DNA from: Mesorhizobium sp. 1M-11
GTDB lineage: Bacteria > Pseudomonadota > Alphaproteobacteria > Rhizobiales > Rhizobiaceae
Assembly (NCBI RefSeq): GCF_001303895.1
Contig: NZ_LJSD01000014.1
Coordinates: 102,293 to 166,292, forward strand
Reading direction: 5' to 3'
DNA length: 64,000 bases
Shown here piece after piece: positions 10,457 to 19,741 of the stretch. Every line of letters begins with the position of its first letter. The stretch's first letter is position 1. The notes beneath the pieces were generated by a model, which saw only the letters and a program-made list of their open reading frames with translations, did no database searches and was not told the DNA's origin. A program made the position numbers and the translations under genes.

Positions 10457-10831
10457 TTATCGTTTGTCCGGTGATTTTTCCCGCTCGGCCAGCCAGGTCC
10501 TTGCTTTCGTTTTCGGGACCTGGGTCAGCCAGGTTCGCTCCAGGCGATGACGCAGTTCGTGGTCGGATACCACGTTCATGCGCACAAGCAACGCCGGCCA
10601 GCCCTTGTAGTGATCGGTCTCGAAATAGATGTCAGGTGCTGCCTGGAGCAACATTTCCTTCTCGTCGAGCGGACACATCACCACCGCCGTTTCCGCATCC
10701 TTGACGCGGGTGAGCAGTTTCTTGCCGGCCTTCAGCGCCGGCGTGCCGTAGGAAGTGGTCTCGACAAGGTCAGGCAGGTCCTGAGCTGCCCGTTTCAGGC
10801 GTTCGAAGACGGTGGAAAAGTCATCAGCCAT
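10457..10831 (-). CDS. MmcQ/YjbR family protein
   Basis: Small (124 aa) YjbR-fold protein. Family-typical features are the early [20 protein letters not shown] segment and the later [19 protein letters not shown]. Proteins of this group are called DNA-binding by fold similarity (double-wing), but no function is proven. It starts eight bases after the olsB stop on the same strand, so the two are probably co-transcribed. Confidence 0.82.
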   Translation of the reverse strand: MADDFSTVFERLKRAAQDLPDLVETTSYGTPALKAGKKLLTRVKDAETAVVMCPLDEKEMLLQAAPDIYFETDHYKGWPALLVRMNVVSDHELRHRLERTWLTQVPKTKARTWLAEREKSPDKR

Positions 10832-10839
10832 CGCTGTTG

Positions 10840-11724
10840 CTAGGCAGCGAAGCGCTGCCCTTCACCGCCGTAATAATTCAGATAGCGGGCGCCGATTTCG
10901 CGCACGGGCAACACGATGAAGACGTCGACAGTCTTGAAGTCGTGGTCGATGACGCAGCCATCGCCGATGCGCGCACCGACGCGCAGATAACCTTTTACCA
11001 GCGTCGGCATCGCAGCGATCGCGGCCTTGGCGTTGACCGCCTCGATTGGCATCAGATCCATGGAGCAATAGCGTCCGTCATTGGCGCGGATGTCCCATGC
11101 CGGACTGGTGCGGCAGTGATGCGCGAGATAGGTGAGTGCCTCGGCATGCGCTGCCGGCACGATGCCGTGGAAGGAAGCACAGCCGGTCAAAACGCCGATG
11201 TCGTAATGGGTGAAATAAGCCCACAGACCTTGCCACAACGCTTCGATGGTGCGCTTTGAGCGGTATTCGGGCAGCACACAGGAGCGGCCGAGCTCAAGAA
11301 AGCGCTGACCGGGGTGCTTGGCAATGAGCCGCCTGAGTTCGAATTCATCCTCGGAATAGAAGCCGCCGGCGCGGACCGCCGTTTCCTGGCGCAGCAACCG
11401 GTAGGTGCCGACGATACGACGATGGTCCGGGCCGGGAAGGGCGTTGTCGAATACCAGGAGATGGTCGCAGACAGGGTCGAAACGGTCGGCGTCTCGGCGT
11501 TCGAGCGACTGCAGCCGGCTCTTGCGGGCACCGAGCTCGTCATAAAAAACGCGATAACGGATTTCCTGAGCGGCGGCGATTTCCAACTCGTCCCGGGCCA
11601 GCCGCACTTCCAGGCTGCCGATCTTGCCCAAGGTACCGGTGATGGACTCGATCGTCCTCATCCTCTGGATCGCGCTGCCTCCGGTGTTCCCCTGCATCTC
11701 ACCTTGCGGCATCGCTGTATGCAC
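10840..11724 (-). CDS. olsB: Ornithine-acyl-ACP N-acyltransferase (OlsB-like, GNAT fold)
   Basis: Adds a 3-hydroxyacyl chain to the alpha-amino group of ornithine, the first step of ornithine lipid synthesis, a phosphate-free membrane lipid of rhizobia. Visible family pieces are IRYRVFYDELGA, ELRRLIAKHPGQRFLELGRSCVLPEYR and DVFIVLPVREIGARYLNYYGG. The start is the GTG at 11724, because GAAGGAGAA lies six bases upstream; a 36-residue N-terminal extension is possible in frame but lacks a site. Length is 294 aa. olsA, the second acyltransferase, is not in the window. Confidence 0.85.
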   Translation of the reverse strand: MHTAMPQGEMQGNTGGSAIQRMRTIESITGTLGKIGSLEVRLARDELEIAAAQEIRYRVFYDELGARKSRLQSLERRDADRFDPVCDHLLVFDNALPGPDHRRIVGTYRLLRQETAVRAGGFYSEDEFELRRLIAKHPGQRFLELGRSCVLPEYRSKRTIEALWQGLWAYFTHYDIGVLTGCASFHGIVPAAHAEALTYLAHHCRTSPAWDIRANDGRYCSMDLMPIEAVNAKAAIAAMPTLVKGYLRVGARIGDGCVIDHDFKTVDVFIVLPVREIGARYLNYYGGEGQRFAA

Positions 11725-11878
11725 GAGTGATTCTCCTTCGAGCCATCCCTCTTGGCGTCGGGATACGATGTAGGTGCTACAGGATTGTGACAGTACCGTG
11801 ATACATGGTGAGGAGCAAGGGGAAGACGGCAACGACCCCCTGCCTAGCCGGCTTATCTAACAACCGGGAACTGCGGAA

Positions 11879-14158
11879 TCAGGCTGCCGCCTGGCTCTCC
11901 ACGGCATGCACCAAAGCCTGTGGATCAAGCGGTTTTGTGACAAAACCGGAGGCGCCGTGAGCGAGAACGGCATGACGGGTCCTTTCCTGGCTGTCCGCCG
12001 ACAACACCATGATCGGCACCGGGGCAATGCCGGATGCCTCTTCATGGCGGCGAATCGCCGCGATCGCGTCCATGCCGTCCATCAGAGGCATATGCAGGTC
12101 CATCAGCACGACGTCGTAACGCCTGGCCGGGCTTTCGGTGGCGACTGCATCGACTGCGGCACGGCCGTTGTTGACGATGTCGACATGATGTCCCGCTTTC
12201 TGCAACGTGGCGCGGGCAAGCATCGCGTTGATGTCGTTGTCCTCGGCGATCAGCACGGAGAGGCTGCTTACAGTGCCGGCAGGCGCGGTCACGGCCTGAT
12301 TTGGGGCGGGCAATGGGCCGCCGACGGCGGCGTGGCCGGCCAGAAGCACCCTCAGCAGGGTTTCGCCGCGGACGGGGCGGGCCAGGAAGGTTGCATATCC
12401 CCCGGCACGGAATTCGACCAGGGCGCCGCGGTCGGATGGGGCGATGAGCGTCACCGCCTCGCAGGCCGTGAAGCCCGTCCGCCGCAGTCGCTTGAGCGTC
12501 CGGCATTCGTTGTCTTCCAGGCGCGCGTCAATCAGGAGAACGTTGCAGAAACGCGCGAAAGGCAATGCCTGGGCGGCGTTGGTGACGATTTCGGCATCGC
12601 CGCCATGGGCACGGATGGTGCGGGCGATCGCCTCGGCCTCGGTGGCGTTTTCCGAAACGATGACGGCACGGCAATCGGCCAGGACGCCGGCGCGGTCGTC
12701 GGTTGTCTCGATGGCCTCCCGCGCTGGCAGTTGGAAAACGAACTGCGAGCCCTCGCCAGGCGCGCTGGAAACGCTGATCGTCCCGCTCATGGCGGCTGCC
12801 AGCCGCTTCGAAATGGCAAGTCCGAGGCCGGCGCCGCCGTGCTTGCGCGTCGAAGTGCCGTCTGCTTGTTCGAAATCCTCGAAGATGCGGTCCATGTCAG
12901 TTTCGCTGAGCCCTGGGCCGGTGTCGGTGATCGAGAAGACGAGGTGGTCGCCGCCGTTGGTGCTCTGGCGGGTGACGCCGACCAGCACCCCACCCGTCTC
13001 GGTGAACTTGACGGCGTTGCCGATCAGGTTGAGCAGCACCTGGCGGACGCGACCGGGATCGGCCGTGACGATCTGCGGTACATCCGGTGCGACATGGCAG
13101 GCCAGGCCGATACCTTTGGCAAAGGCGCGCGCAGCCAGAAGCTCCACGACGTTGTCGGCGATCTCGCGCGGCGACATCGGCTGCGGTTCGGGCGCGAAAC
13201 GTCCCGCTTCGATCTTGGAATAGTCGAGCAGGTCCTCAATCAGCGCCAGCAACGCGCTGGCCGATGTCGAAACCGCGCCGACATAGGTACGCTGTTCGGG
13301 CGTCAGCCTGGTATCGGCGAGCAGCTTGGCCATGCCCATGATGCCGTTCATCGGCGTGCGGATTTCATGGCTGACGGTGGCGAGGAAACGTGACTTGGCC
13401 TGACTGGCATATTCGGCGCGCTCGCGGGCATTGATCAGCGAGGATTCGGCCTGCTTGCGGGCGGTGATGTCACGCGCGATAGCCCTGTGGGAAACCTCGG
13501 CGCTGTCCTTGTCGCGCATCGACAGTTCGATCCACGAGAACCAGCGGGGGCCGTTCGGCGTGCGGATGACAACGTCTGTCGAACTCAGGCAGTCGCGGCT
13601 GGAAAAGGCAGCGTCCGGAACGATGCCGATGTCGACGCCGAGCTCCTTCAGCGTCATGCCGGCAAGATCGACCTGGTCCTGCCCGACCAGGTCGGCGAAG
13701 ACGCGGTTTGCATAGACGATGCGGCCGTCGCGGTCGCGGTGCACGACCAGGTCGCCGAGCGCGTCGATGAGGCCACGAAAGCGCTCCTCACTCTCCTGCA
13801 TCTCCCACATGCGGTCGGCCATGGTTTCGATTTCGGCGCGGCTGCGGGCGGCTGTGTCGTCAAGGATCGAGACGGCGTCGTGCTCACTGCGTCGATTGCG
13901 TAGGAAGAGGGCCAAGCCGGCAAGGCTTGTCGCAAGCACGCCGGCCGTGATGAAGGGCGGCGCGCCTGTGAGGTGGGAAAGACCGGCGAGCACGACAAGC
14001 GCCACGAAGATCGCAAAGGGCAAGCCTTCGTGTTCGCGCCGATCCATCGTCGGTGCCAGCGGTGGCGTGGTGGCCAGCAGGCGACGCTGCGCTGCCGGCT
14101 CGGCCTGGTCAGCGAGCCGCTGCGGTCCCACCTTCGTTGCAGTCTCGTCCCCTATCAT
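11879..14158 (-). CDS. Membrane hybrid histidine kinase with two receiver regions
   Basis: Sensor kinase of 759 aa. In order: two membrane segments (about 46-86), coiled coil, PAS (about 120-235), HisKA with phospho-acceptor H264 in [13 protein letters not shown], HATPase with [10 protein letters not shown] and [13 protein letters not shown], a degenerate receiver-like region (about 495-610; LLIDARLED kept, the usual KP replaced by RP) and a canonical receiver with [15 protein letters not shown] and TKPL. No Hpt or response regulator gene is adjacent, so the phosphorelay partner is unknown. The very short periplasmic loop argues for sensing within the membrane or cytoplasm. Confidence 0.88.
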   Translation of the reverse strand: MIGDETATKVGPQRLADQAEPAAQRRLLATTPPLAPTMDRREHEGLPFAIFVALVVLAGLSHLTGAPPFITAGVLATSLAGLALFLRNRRSEHDAVSILDDTAARSRAEIETMADRMWEMQESEERFRGLIDALGDLVVHRDRDGRIVYANRVFADLVGQDQVDLAGMTLKELGVDIGIVPDAAFSSRDCLSSTDVVIRTPNGPRWFSWIELSMRDKDSAEVSHRAIARDITARKQAESSLINARERAEYASQAKSRFLATVSHEIRTPMNGIMGMAKLLADTRLTPEQRTYVGAVSTSASALLALIEDLLDYSKIEAGRFAPEPQPMSPREIADNVVELLAARAFAKGIGLACHVAPDVPQIVTADPGRVRQVLLNLIGNAVKFTETGGVLVGVTRQSTNGGDHLVFSITDTGPGLSETDMDRIFEDFEQADGTSTRKHGGAGLGLAISKRLAAAMSGTISVSSAPGEGSQFVFQLPAREAIETTDDRAGVLADCRAVIVSENATEAEAIARTIRAHGGDAEIVTNAAQALPFARFCNVLLIDARLEDNECRTLKRLRRTGFTACEAVTLIAPSDRGALVEFRAGGYATFLARPVRGETLLRVLLAGHAAVGGPLPAPNQAVTAPAGTVSSLSVLIAEDNDINAMLARATLQKAGHHVDIVNNGRAAVDAVATESPARRYDVVLMDLHMPLMDGMDAIAAIRRHEEASGIAPVPIMVLSADSQERTRHAVLAHGASGFVTKPLDPQALVHAVESQAAA

Positions 14159-14307
14159 GCGGCTATCTTAGCCACAGATAAATTATAGAAGGTTGCGCCG
14201 GACCCCTCGAATTTTAGCGATTTTCGCCGCTTTCCCTGCGCCGGTCTGCAGCATGGGTGCGAATGCGGGACATGTAGGTCCCGTACAATCGTTGTAACGT
14301 CGGCCCG

Positions 14308-15216
14308 ATGATCGAGATTCGTTTGCTTCGTCAGTTCGTTGCTGTCGCCGAAGAATTGCATTTCCACCGTGCGGCGGAGCGGCTGCATATGGCCCAGCCT
14401 CCTCTCAGTCAGGCCATCCGGCGCCTGGAGGCCGAGATAGGCGCGCCATTGTTCGTACGGAACAACCGCAATGTGGCTTTGACGCTTGCGGGTGTCTCGT
14501 TTCTGGAGACGGCGCGCAACGTTCTCGGGGCACTCGAAACGGGTGTCGAGCAGGCGAGGCGGGTCGCGTCAGGAACAAGCGGCAGCTTGAAAATAGTGTT
14601 CGTTGGCACGCTGCATTTCAATTTTCTTCCCCGGGTGGTCCAGGCTTTTCGGTCCCGTCTGCCCGATGTCGAATTGACGCTGCGGGAGGCAACGACCACC
14701 GAACAGATCGCCGCGTTGAAAGCGGGCTTGGCCGACATCGGTTTGATGCGACGGCCAGGCGTCGCAGTCCCGGAGCTGGTTTTCGAGCGCATCGCCCGCG
14801 AAGAAATCATGGTTGCTTTGCCGGAAGGGCATGCCCAGGCTGCCAAGCAGCGGGTTCCTCTCGCGGCTCTGGCGGAAGACGACTTTATCGCAACCCCTCG
14901 TTCTGAAGGCGTGGGATTCTACGATCAGATGATCGCGCTTTGTAACGCAGCAGGATTTTCTCCCCGCATCGTACAGGAAGCCCGGCAGATCGAAACGATC
15001 GCGGGATTGGTCGCGGGTGGGCTCGGCATTGCCCTTGTGCCCGCTTCCGTCAGGCAAGGGCTACGCGACGGCATCGTCTTTCGCCAGATCGTCGTGGAGG
15101 GGACAGGAGACGCCTCGTTCCTGGACGTCCTTGCAGCCTGGGATGCGTCCAGGCCAACGCCCGCACGCGATAAATTCCTCGACATTGTCCGAACAACGAG
15201 CAGTTTGATATCCTAG
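14308..15216 (+). CDS. LysR-type transcriptional regulator
   Basis: This 302-aa regulator has an N-terminal winged helix-turn-helix (residues 1-60, FHRAAERLHMAQPPLSQAIRRLEAEIG) and a C-terminal effector domain of the BenM/CatM-like type. It is divergent from the histidine kinase and followed by a NIPSNAP gene, which may be its target. No strong ribosome site precedes the ATG at 14308. The inducer cannot be told from sequence, although this subclass often senses aromatic or carboxylate ligands. Confidence 0.87.
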   Translation: MIEIRLLRQFVAVAEELHFHRAAERLHMAQPPLSQAIRRLEAEIGAPLFVRNNRNVALTLAGVSFLETARNVLGALETGVEQARRVASGTSGSLKIVFVGTLHFNFLPRVVQAFRSRLPDVELTLREATTTEQIAALKAGLADIGLMRRPGVAVPELVFERIAREEIMVALPEGHAQAAKQRVPLAALAEDDFIATPRSEGVGFYDQMIALCNAAGFSPRIVQEARQIETIAGLVAGGLGIALVPASVRQGLRDGIVFRQIVVEGTGDASFLDVLAAWDASRPTPARDKFLDIVRTTSSLIS

Positions 15217-15300
15217 AGATATCAAATAGTCATATATAATATATTTTACCTGAGGAAGCCAATCATCCATCCTGTTCATGAAGCCAGGATGGAGTGAGCC

Positions 15301-15780
15301 ATGGGCGAGAAATCCCAGCACTGTGATCGGGCCAACAGAGGTTCCAGGTGCCGATTATCGGCCACCCGCCGTAAGATTCTGACGGGTATGCTTGTCGCGG
15401 CCTGGCCCGCGATCTCTCCAGCCCTGGCTGAGAAGCAGAAAGGAAACATCCAAGTGATCCACCAATTGCGCATCTACGAGATATTCGAAGCGAACAAGGC
15501 AGCGTTCCATGCCCGCTTCCGCGACCACGCCATCCGCATCATGAAAAAATACGGCTTCGACTTCATCGCGTTGTGGGAGACGCAGCCACAAGGACGAACC
15601 GAATTCGTCTATCTGCTTCGCTGGCCGGACGAGCAGACGATGACCGACGCTTGGGCGAGGTTCATGGCGGACAGCGAATGGTCCGAGATCAAGGAAAGAA
15701 CCGCGACCGAATCCGGCAGCATGGTCGGCCAGATAACCGAGCGCGTGCTGCGTCCCACGGACTACTCCGCGGTGATCTGA
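15301..15780 (+). CDS. NIPSNAP-family protein with an N-terminal export-like segment
   Basis: This 159-aa protein has a C-terminal alpha/beta-barrel dimer domain of the NIPSNAP type (HQLRIYEIFEANKAAFHARF and FVYLLRWPDEQTMTDAW). Residues 21-43 read as a twin-arginine-like signal (TRRKILTGMLVAAW, ending ALA), so it may be exported. GGAGTGAG precedes the ATG at 15301. Most NIPSNAP proteins are cytoplasmic, so the signal is unusual; alternatively translation starts further in, at ATG 15388. Function unknown. Confidence 0.75.
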   Translation: MGEKSQHCDRANRGSRCRLSATRRKILTGMLVAAWPAISPALAEKQKGNIQVIHQLRIYEIFEANKAAFHARFRDHAIRIMKKYGFDFIALWETQPQGRTEFVYLLRWPDEQTMTDAWARFMADSEWSEIKERTATESGSMVGQITERVLRPTDYSAVI

Positions 15781-15795
15781 CGACGGCCCGCCATC

Positions 15796-16203
15796 TCATT
15801 GCCCGGCATCGTCGTAGGCGCGGCGGCTTTCCTCGATACGAGGTAAGTTGTCCTGGATCCAGAAGTTGAGACCTTCGAGCGCCGACAAGATGCCTGCGCC
15901 CATTTCGGTCAGTTCATATTCGACGCGTGGCGGCACTTCGGGAAAGTAGTGGCGCGCCACAAGGCCGTCCCGTTCCAGATTGCGCAGCGCAAGCGTCAGC
16001 ATGCGCTGCGTAATTCCGTCGATCTCGCTTTTGAGCGCTGAAAAACGAAGCCGCTTTCCGTGTGCGACCGAGAGGCGCCACAGGACCTGGACGGTCCATT
16101 TGTCGCCGAGCCGCGTGCAGACCCCGTTCGATGGGACCGGTTTGAAGCAGCGGCCCACAATCTCGTCAGGCCTGCCATGGAGCGGTTTGTCCAAGCGTAT
16201 CAT
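15796..16203 (-). CDS. HxlR-family transcriptional regulator
   Basis: Winged-helix regulator of 135 aa, family pattern GDKWTVQVLWRLSVAHGKRLRF, then DGITQRMLTLALRNLERDGLVAR and VEYELTEMG. The N-terminal cysteine (C19), which in the HxlR family can act as a redox or aldehyde sensor, is present. The ATG at 16203 is chosen by family length; AAGG abuts it. It is divergent from an NmrA-like reductase gene 90 bases away, the usual layout for HxlR-controlled quinone or aldehyde stress genes. Confidence 0.87.
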   Translation of the reverse strand: MIRLDKPLHGRPDEIVGRCFKPVPSNGVCTRLGDKWTVQVLWRLSVAHGKRLRFSALKSEIDGITQRMLTLALRNLERDGLVARHYFPEVPPRVEYELTEMGAGILSALEGLNFWIQDNLPRIEESRRAYDDAGQ

Positions 16204-16292
16204 CCTTGTGCCCTGGGCTGGAAAATGTGCCGTCTTCCAGCGGCGTTCCGACAGTATATATAGGTACCCTTGTTCAACACGAGGGTTCCCGG

Positions 16293-17168
16293 ATGACCAA
16301 TGGCAAACGTCCAGTCCTGGTGTTCGGCGCCACAGGCCGGCAAGGAGGATCGGTCGCCCGAGCTCTGCTGCAAGCGCGGTGGCCTGTTCGTGCATTCGTG
16401 CGAGACATTGCGGCACCGGGGTCGATCGCGCTTCGCGATGCCGGTGCCGAACTTGTGCAGGGATCGTTCGAGGATATCGACACGATCCGCGCCGCGATGA
16501 GGGACGCATACGGCGTCTTCAGCGTCCTGCCGGGCAATCTGGCTCAGGAAGAAGAGGTGCGCGCCGGGATCGCTATCGCGGATCTGGCCGCAGAGAGCGG
16601 CATCGCCCATCTTGTCTACTCCTCGGGCGCCAGCGCGGGGGAGACTCTGACAGGTGTGGCGCGTTTCGACGCCAAACCGCGCATCGAGGCGCATGTCCGC
16701 AGCCTGCCCATTGCTGCAACCATCGTCAGGCCGATGATCTTCATGGAGATGCTCGTGAGACCCGGGTTCGGGCTGGAGGAGGGGCGCTTCACCTTCTTCC
16801 TCCGCCCGGATCAGTCGATGCAGCTCATTGCCGTGGAGGACATCGGCACGTTCGTGGCCGCGGTCTTTGCCGACAAGACGCGGTTCGGCGGCAAGACGCT
16901 GAAGATCGCGGGCGATACCGTCACCGGCAATGAGCTGGGGGCTATCCTTACGCAAGCTGCCGGCCGTACGATCACCTATGCACGTTTCCCCGAAGAGGTT
17001 CTCGCGGCCAATCCCGATCTCGGGCACATGGCCGCCAGCCTGGACGCCGGGCCACTGGCCGACCACGTCGACCTGAATGCCATGCGTGCGATCAATCCAG
17101 AAATTCGCTCGTTCCGGTCCTGGCTTTCCGGGAGCGGACGCAAGGCTTTTGAGGAGACCCTCGGATAG
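16293..17168 (+). CDS. NmrA-like NAD(P)-binding protein
   Basis: Atypical short-chain dehydrogenase of 291 aa. The N-terminal dinucleotide site is VLVFGATGRQGGSVARAL, and the NmrA-like pieces VYSSGASAG and TIVRPMIFMEM follow. The active-site YxxxK of classical SDRs is lacking, as in NmrA redox sensors and some quinone reductases. GAGGG lies seven bases before the ATG at 16293; an upstream in-frame extension would read through the intergenic promoter. Probable target of the divergent HxlR regulator. Confidence 0.85.
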   Translation: MTNGKRPVLVFGATGRQGGSVARALLQARWPVRAFVRDIAAPGSIALRDAGAELVQGSFEDIDTIRAAMRDAYGVFSVLPGNLAQEEEVRAGIAIADLAAESGIAHLVYSSGASAGETLTGVARFDAKPRIEAHVRSLPIAATIVRPMIFMEMLVRPGFGLEEGRFTFFLRPDQSMQLIAVEDIGTFVAAVFADKTRFGGKTLKIAGDTVTGNELGAILTQAAGRTITYARFPEEVLAANPDLGHMAASLDAGPLADHVDLNAMRAINPEIRSFRSWLSGSGRKAFEETLG

Positions 17169-17207
17169 GCGGCAGGTTAAGCCGCCAACCGGCCCGCGAT
17201 CGAGGAG

Positions 17208-18197
17208 CTACATGTCGACGACCACTCGCCCACGGATCTTGCCGTCGACGATGTCGGTGGCGGCACCAATGATGTCGTCGAAGCCGATCGTGGTGGAAAG
17301 CGCCTTGAGTTTTGCCAGATCGAGGTCGCGACCGATGCGCCGCCAGGCATCGAGCCGTACCTCCTTTGGCGCCATCACGGAATCGATGCCGAGCAGCGAG
17401 ACACCGCGCAGGATGAAGGGGGCAACCGAAGAGGGCAGGTCCATGCCGCCGGCCAGGCCGCAGGCGGCGACAGCGCCGCCATAGGCGGTCATCGACAGCA
17501 CATTGGCCAGCGTGGTGGAACCGACGGCGTCGACACCGCCGGCCCAGCGTTCCTTGGCGAGCGGCTTGGCCGGATCCGTCAGTTCGTCGCGGGCGATGAT
17601 CTCGGCGGCGCCGAGATCGCGTAGATAGGCCTCTTCGGACGCGCGCCCCGTCGAGGCGATGACGTGGTAGCCGAGCTTTGACAGGATCGCGACCGCGACG
17701 GAGCCGACGCCGCCAGCCGCTCCCGTCACGATCACCGGGCCGCGCTGCGGCACGATGCCGTGGCGTTCCAGCGCCATCACCGACAGCATCGCGGTGTAAC
17801 CTGCGGTGCCGACGGCCATGGCATCGTGCGCGGTGATGCTTTCCGGCAGTGGCACCAGCCAGTCGCCCTTGACGCGGGCTCGTTCTGCATAAGCGCCGTA
17901 GTGGGTTTCGCCGACGCCCCAGCCGTTCAGGATGACGTGATCGCCCTTGCGCCAGTCGGCGTGATCGGAGGAAAGCACCGTACCGGCAAAATCGATGCCG
18001 GGCACCAGCGGCCAGCGGCGCACCACGGGCGCCTTGCCGGTGATTGCCAGCCCGTCCTTGTAGTTCACCGTCGTGGCTTCGACCGCGACAGTGACGTCGC
18101 CTTCCATCAGATCGGCTTCGCTCAGCTCGGTGACCGCAACCGACTGCTTCTTGTCCTCGTCGCGCGAGACGAGAATGGCTTTGAAGGTATCCGGCAC
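17208..18197 (-). CDS. acuI: Acrylyl-CoA reductase-like MDR oxidoreductase (AcuI)
   Basis: Medium-chain dehydrogenase/reductase of 329 aa lacking the zinc-binding cysteines of alcohol dehydrogenases. NADPH site [14 protein letters not shown] is near residue 160. AcuI-type features are [21 protein letters not shown] and [19 protein letters not shown]. AcuI reduces toxic acryloyl-CoA to propionyl-CoA. The start is GTG at 18197 with GAGGAGC upstream. Related YhdH proteins look much the same, so the substrate is inferred. Confidence 0.85.
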   Translation of the reverse strand: MPDTFKAILVSRDEDKKQSVAVTELSEADLMEGDVTVAVEATTVNYKDGLAITGKAPVVRRWPLVPGIDFAGTVLSSDHADWRKGDHVILNGWGVGETHYGAYAERARVKGDWLVPLPESITAHDAMAVGTAGYTAMLSVMALERHGIVPQRGPVIVTGAAGGVGSVAVAILSKLGYHVIASTGRASEEAYLRDLGAAEIIARDELTDPAKPLAKERWAGGVDAVGSTTLANVLSMTAYGGAVAACGLAGGMDLPSSVAPFILRGVSLLGIDSVMAPKEVRLDAWRRIGRDLDLAKLKALSTTIGFDDIIGAATDIVDGKIRGRVVVDM

Positions 18198-18264
18198 AGG
18201 CTGCTCCTCGATCTTTGGATGAGGAGGTCAGGCTAGTTCGAAAACAAACGTGGTCAATCGTCCC

Positions 18265-18357
18265 GGAGCGTTTCCGCCCTTCGTGGAACCGCGGAAACGC
18301 TCTAACGCTTTGTTTTTACGCAACTCCGGCTGCGCACTTTTGCTGGAATTGCTCTAA
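18265..18357. repeat. Dispersed intergenic repeat, family B copy 2
   Basis: GGAGCGTTTCCGC...GCGGAAACGCTCTAAC followed by TTTGTTTTTACGCAACTCCGG and a closing GCTGGAATTGCTCTAA. Its far end contains the TAG stop codon of lspA (18354-18356). Confidence 0.85.
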
Positions 18358-18827
18358 GGTCGCGGTTGCCGCCGCCAGGAAAGGAATTCGTCGAGCACGA
18401 CTGCGGCAGCACCTACCGAAATGAAGACGTCGGCCAGGTTGAAGATGGCGAATGACCAGATCGGCGTGTGGAACAGGATGTAGTCGATGACATGCCCGTA
18501 GACGGTGCGGTCGATGACATTGCCGAGCGCGCCGCCGACGATGAGCGCGAAGCCGATGCGGGCGAGCACCTGGTTGGGCGGGGTTTTCAGCGCCAGATAG
18601 AGCACGAAGACAACCACCACAGCGGCCACGGCGATCAGACCGGTGTCGCTCAAGGACGAAAACATCGAGAAGGCGATGCCGGTGTTGTAGGTGCGTAAGA
18701 GCGCCAGAAAGGGCAGGAGATCGATCTTCTCCTGAAAGGGCAGGCCGGTTTCGACCCACTGCTTGATCCATTGGTCGAGTGCGATGGCGACGATGGTCAG
18801 CAGGGCATAAGGCGTCAGCGATTTCAG
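18354..18827 (-). CDS. lspA: Lipoprotein signal peptidase (signal peptidase II), CTG start
   Basis: Cleaves signal peptides of lipoproteins in the inner membrane. Four membrane segments; catalytic aspartates lie in GGALGNVIDR and FNLADVFISVG. Residues before the internal ATG at 18665 (DQWIKQWVE, FLALLRTYNTGIAFS) are required conserved family parts, so the gene must start upstream. A TGA closes the frame 15 codons before and no ATG, GTG or TTG lies between. CTG at 18827 fits best: GGAGGA is five to six bases upstream and the codon overlaps the stop of the previous gene as CTGA. Product 157 aa. Confidence 0.88.
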   Translation of the reverse strand: MKSLTPYALLTIVAIALDQWIKQWVETGLPFQEKIDLLPFLALLRTYNTGIAFSMFSSLSDTGLIAVAAVVVVFVLYLALKTPPNQVLARIGFALIVGGALGNVIDRTVYGHVIDYILFHTPIWSFAIFNLADVFISVGAAAVVLDEFLSWRRQPRP

Positions 18828-19675
18828 GATCGGTCCTCCAGCGTGAGCGCGCCGCGACGGATTTCAAACAGCATGACGCCGGTGGCGACTGCAAGGTTCA
18901 GCGAGTCCGCGCGCCCGGCTTGCGGAATGCGCAGCAGGCGATCGCAACCGTTCGCGAGATCGTCGGGCAGGCCCTGCTGCTCATTGCCCATCAGGAGCAG
19001 CACCGGCCGGTTCGAAAAATCGACCGAGCGATAGTCGACCGCGCCTTTGAGATGCGTGCCAACCACGAGGCCCGGAAAGTTCTTGCGCCAGGACAGGAAA
19101 GTATCCGGCGTTGCCCTGGCGACAGGTACGGCAAAGACCGAACCCATGGTGGCCCGCACGGTTTCCAGCGAGAACGGATCGGTGGTGTCTCCGATCAGGA
19201 TGACGCCCTTGGCGCCGACGGCATCGACGGTGCGCAGCACGGTGCCCAGATTGCCGGGATCGCGCACGCGGTCGAGCGCCACCCAGACGTCGCCATTTTT
19301 CGGACGGACGTCTTTCAGCGCCATGTACTTCTGCGAAAAAACACCGACCACCATCTGGGGATTGTCGCGGCGGGTGATGGCCGACAGCACTTTTTCGGAG
19401 ACTTCGAGCACCGTGCCGCCAGCGGCCACAGTGCGGGCCGCGACCTTTTCGACGACCGGGTTGCCGCGTCCGGCTTTGGCGAAAACCAAGGTCCTGATCT
19501 GCCAGCCGAGGTCGAGCGCGTCGATGATCAGCTTCAGGCCTTCGGCCATGAAGGCATTCTGGCTGTCGCGGAATTTCTTCAGCGCCAGCGCCTTGATGTC
19601 TTTCACCAGGGGGTTGGCCAGGCTGGTGACTTCCTTGACCTGTCCCACCACGCGGCGGTTCTCATATTCCGTCAT
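18824..19675 (-). CDS. TrmH/SpoU-family RNA 2'-O-methyltransferase
   Basis: SPOUT-class RNA ribose methyltransferase of 283 aa. An N-terminal substrate-binding domain (NPLVKDIKALALKKFRDSQ) is followed by the knotted catalytic domain with motif 1 RDPGNLGTVLRT, motif 2 LLLMGNEQQGL and motif 3 SLNLAVATGVMLFE. The target could be 23S rRNA or tRNA. Its stop overlaps the lspA start, so the two are coupled; a second methyltransferase gene lies just upstream on the same strand. Confidence 0.9.
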   Translation of the reverse strand: MTEYENRRVVGQVKEVTSLANPLVKDIKALALKKFRDSQNAFMAEGLKLIIDALDLGWQIRTLVFAKAGRGNPVVEKVAARTVAAGGTVLEVSEKVLSAITRRDNPQMVVGVFSQKYMALKDVRPKNGDVWVALDRVRDPGNLGTVLRTVDAVGAKGVILIGDTTDPFSLETVRATMGSVFAVPVARATPDTFLSWRKNFPGLVVGTHLKGAVDYRSVDFSNRPVLLLMGNEQQGLPDDLANGCDRLLRIPQAGRADSLNLAVATGVMLFEIRRGALTLEDRS

Positions 19676-19692
19676 TTCGGACTCTTTTGTTT

Positions 19693-19741
19693 CCGCATGA
19701 TCTTGCCGGAAAACCGGCTTCCATTTTGCGGGATCATGCGG
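19693..19741. repeat. Dispersed intergenic repeat, family C copy 1
   Basis: Outer arms CCGCATGATC and GATCATGCGG with an inner GCCGGAAAACCGGC stem. Related copies at 42653-42697 and 49139-49179. The TGA stop of the upstream methyltransferase gene (19734-19736) lies inside it. Confidence 0.75.

Noticed and set aside
11906..13393. 495-codon open frame antisense to the hybrid histidine kinase
   Set aside because: The kinase frame has all its domains in order; the opposite frame has no domain.
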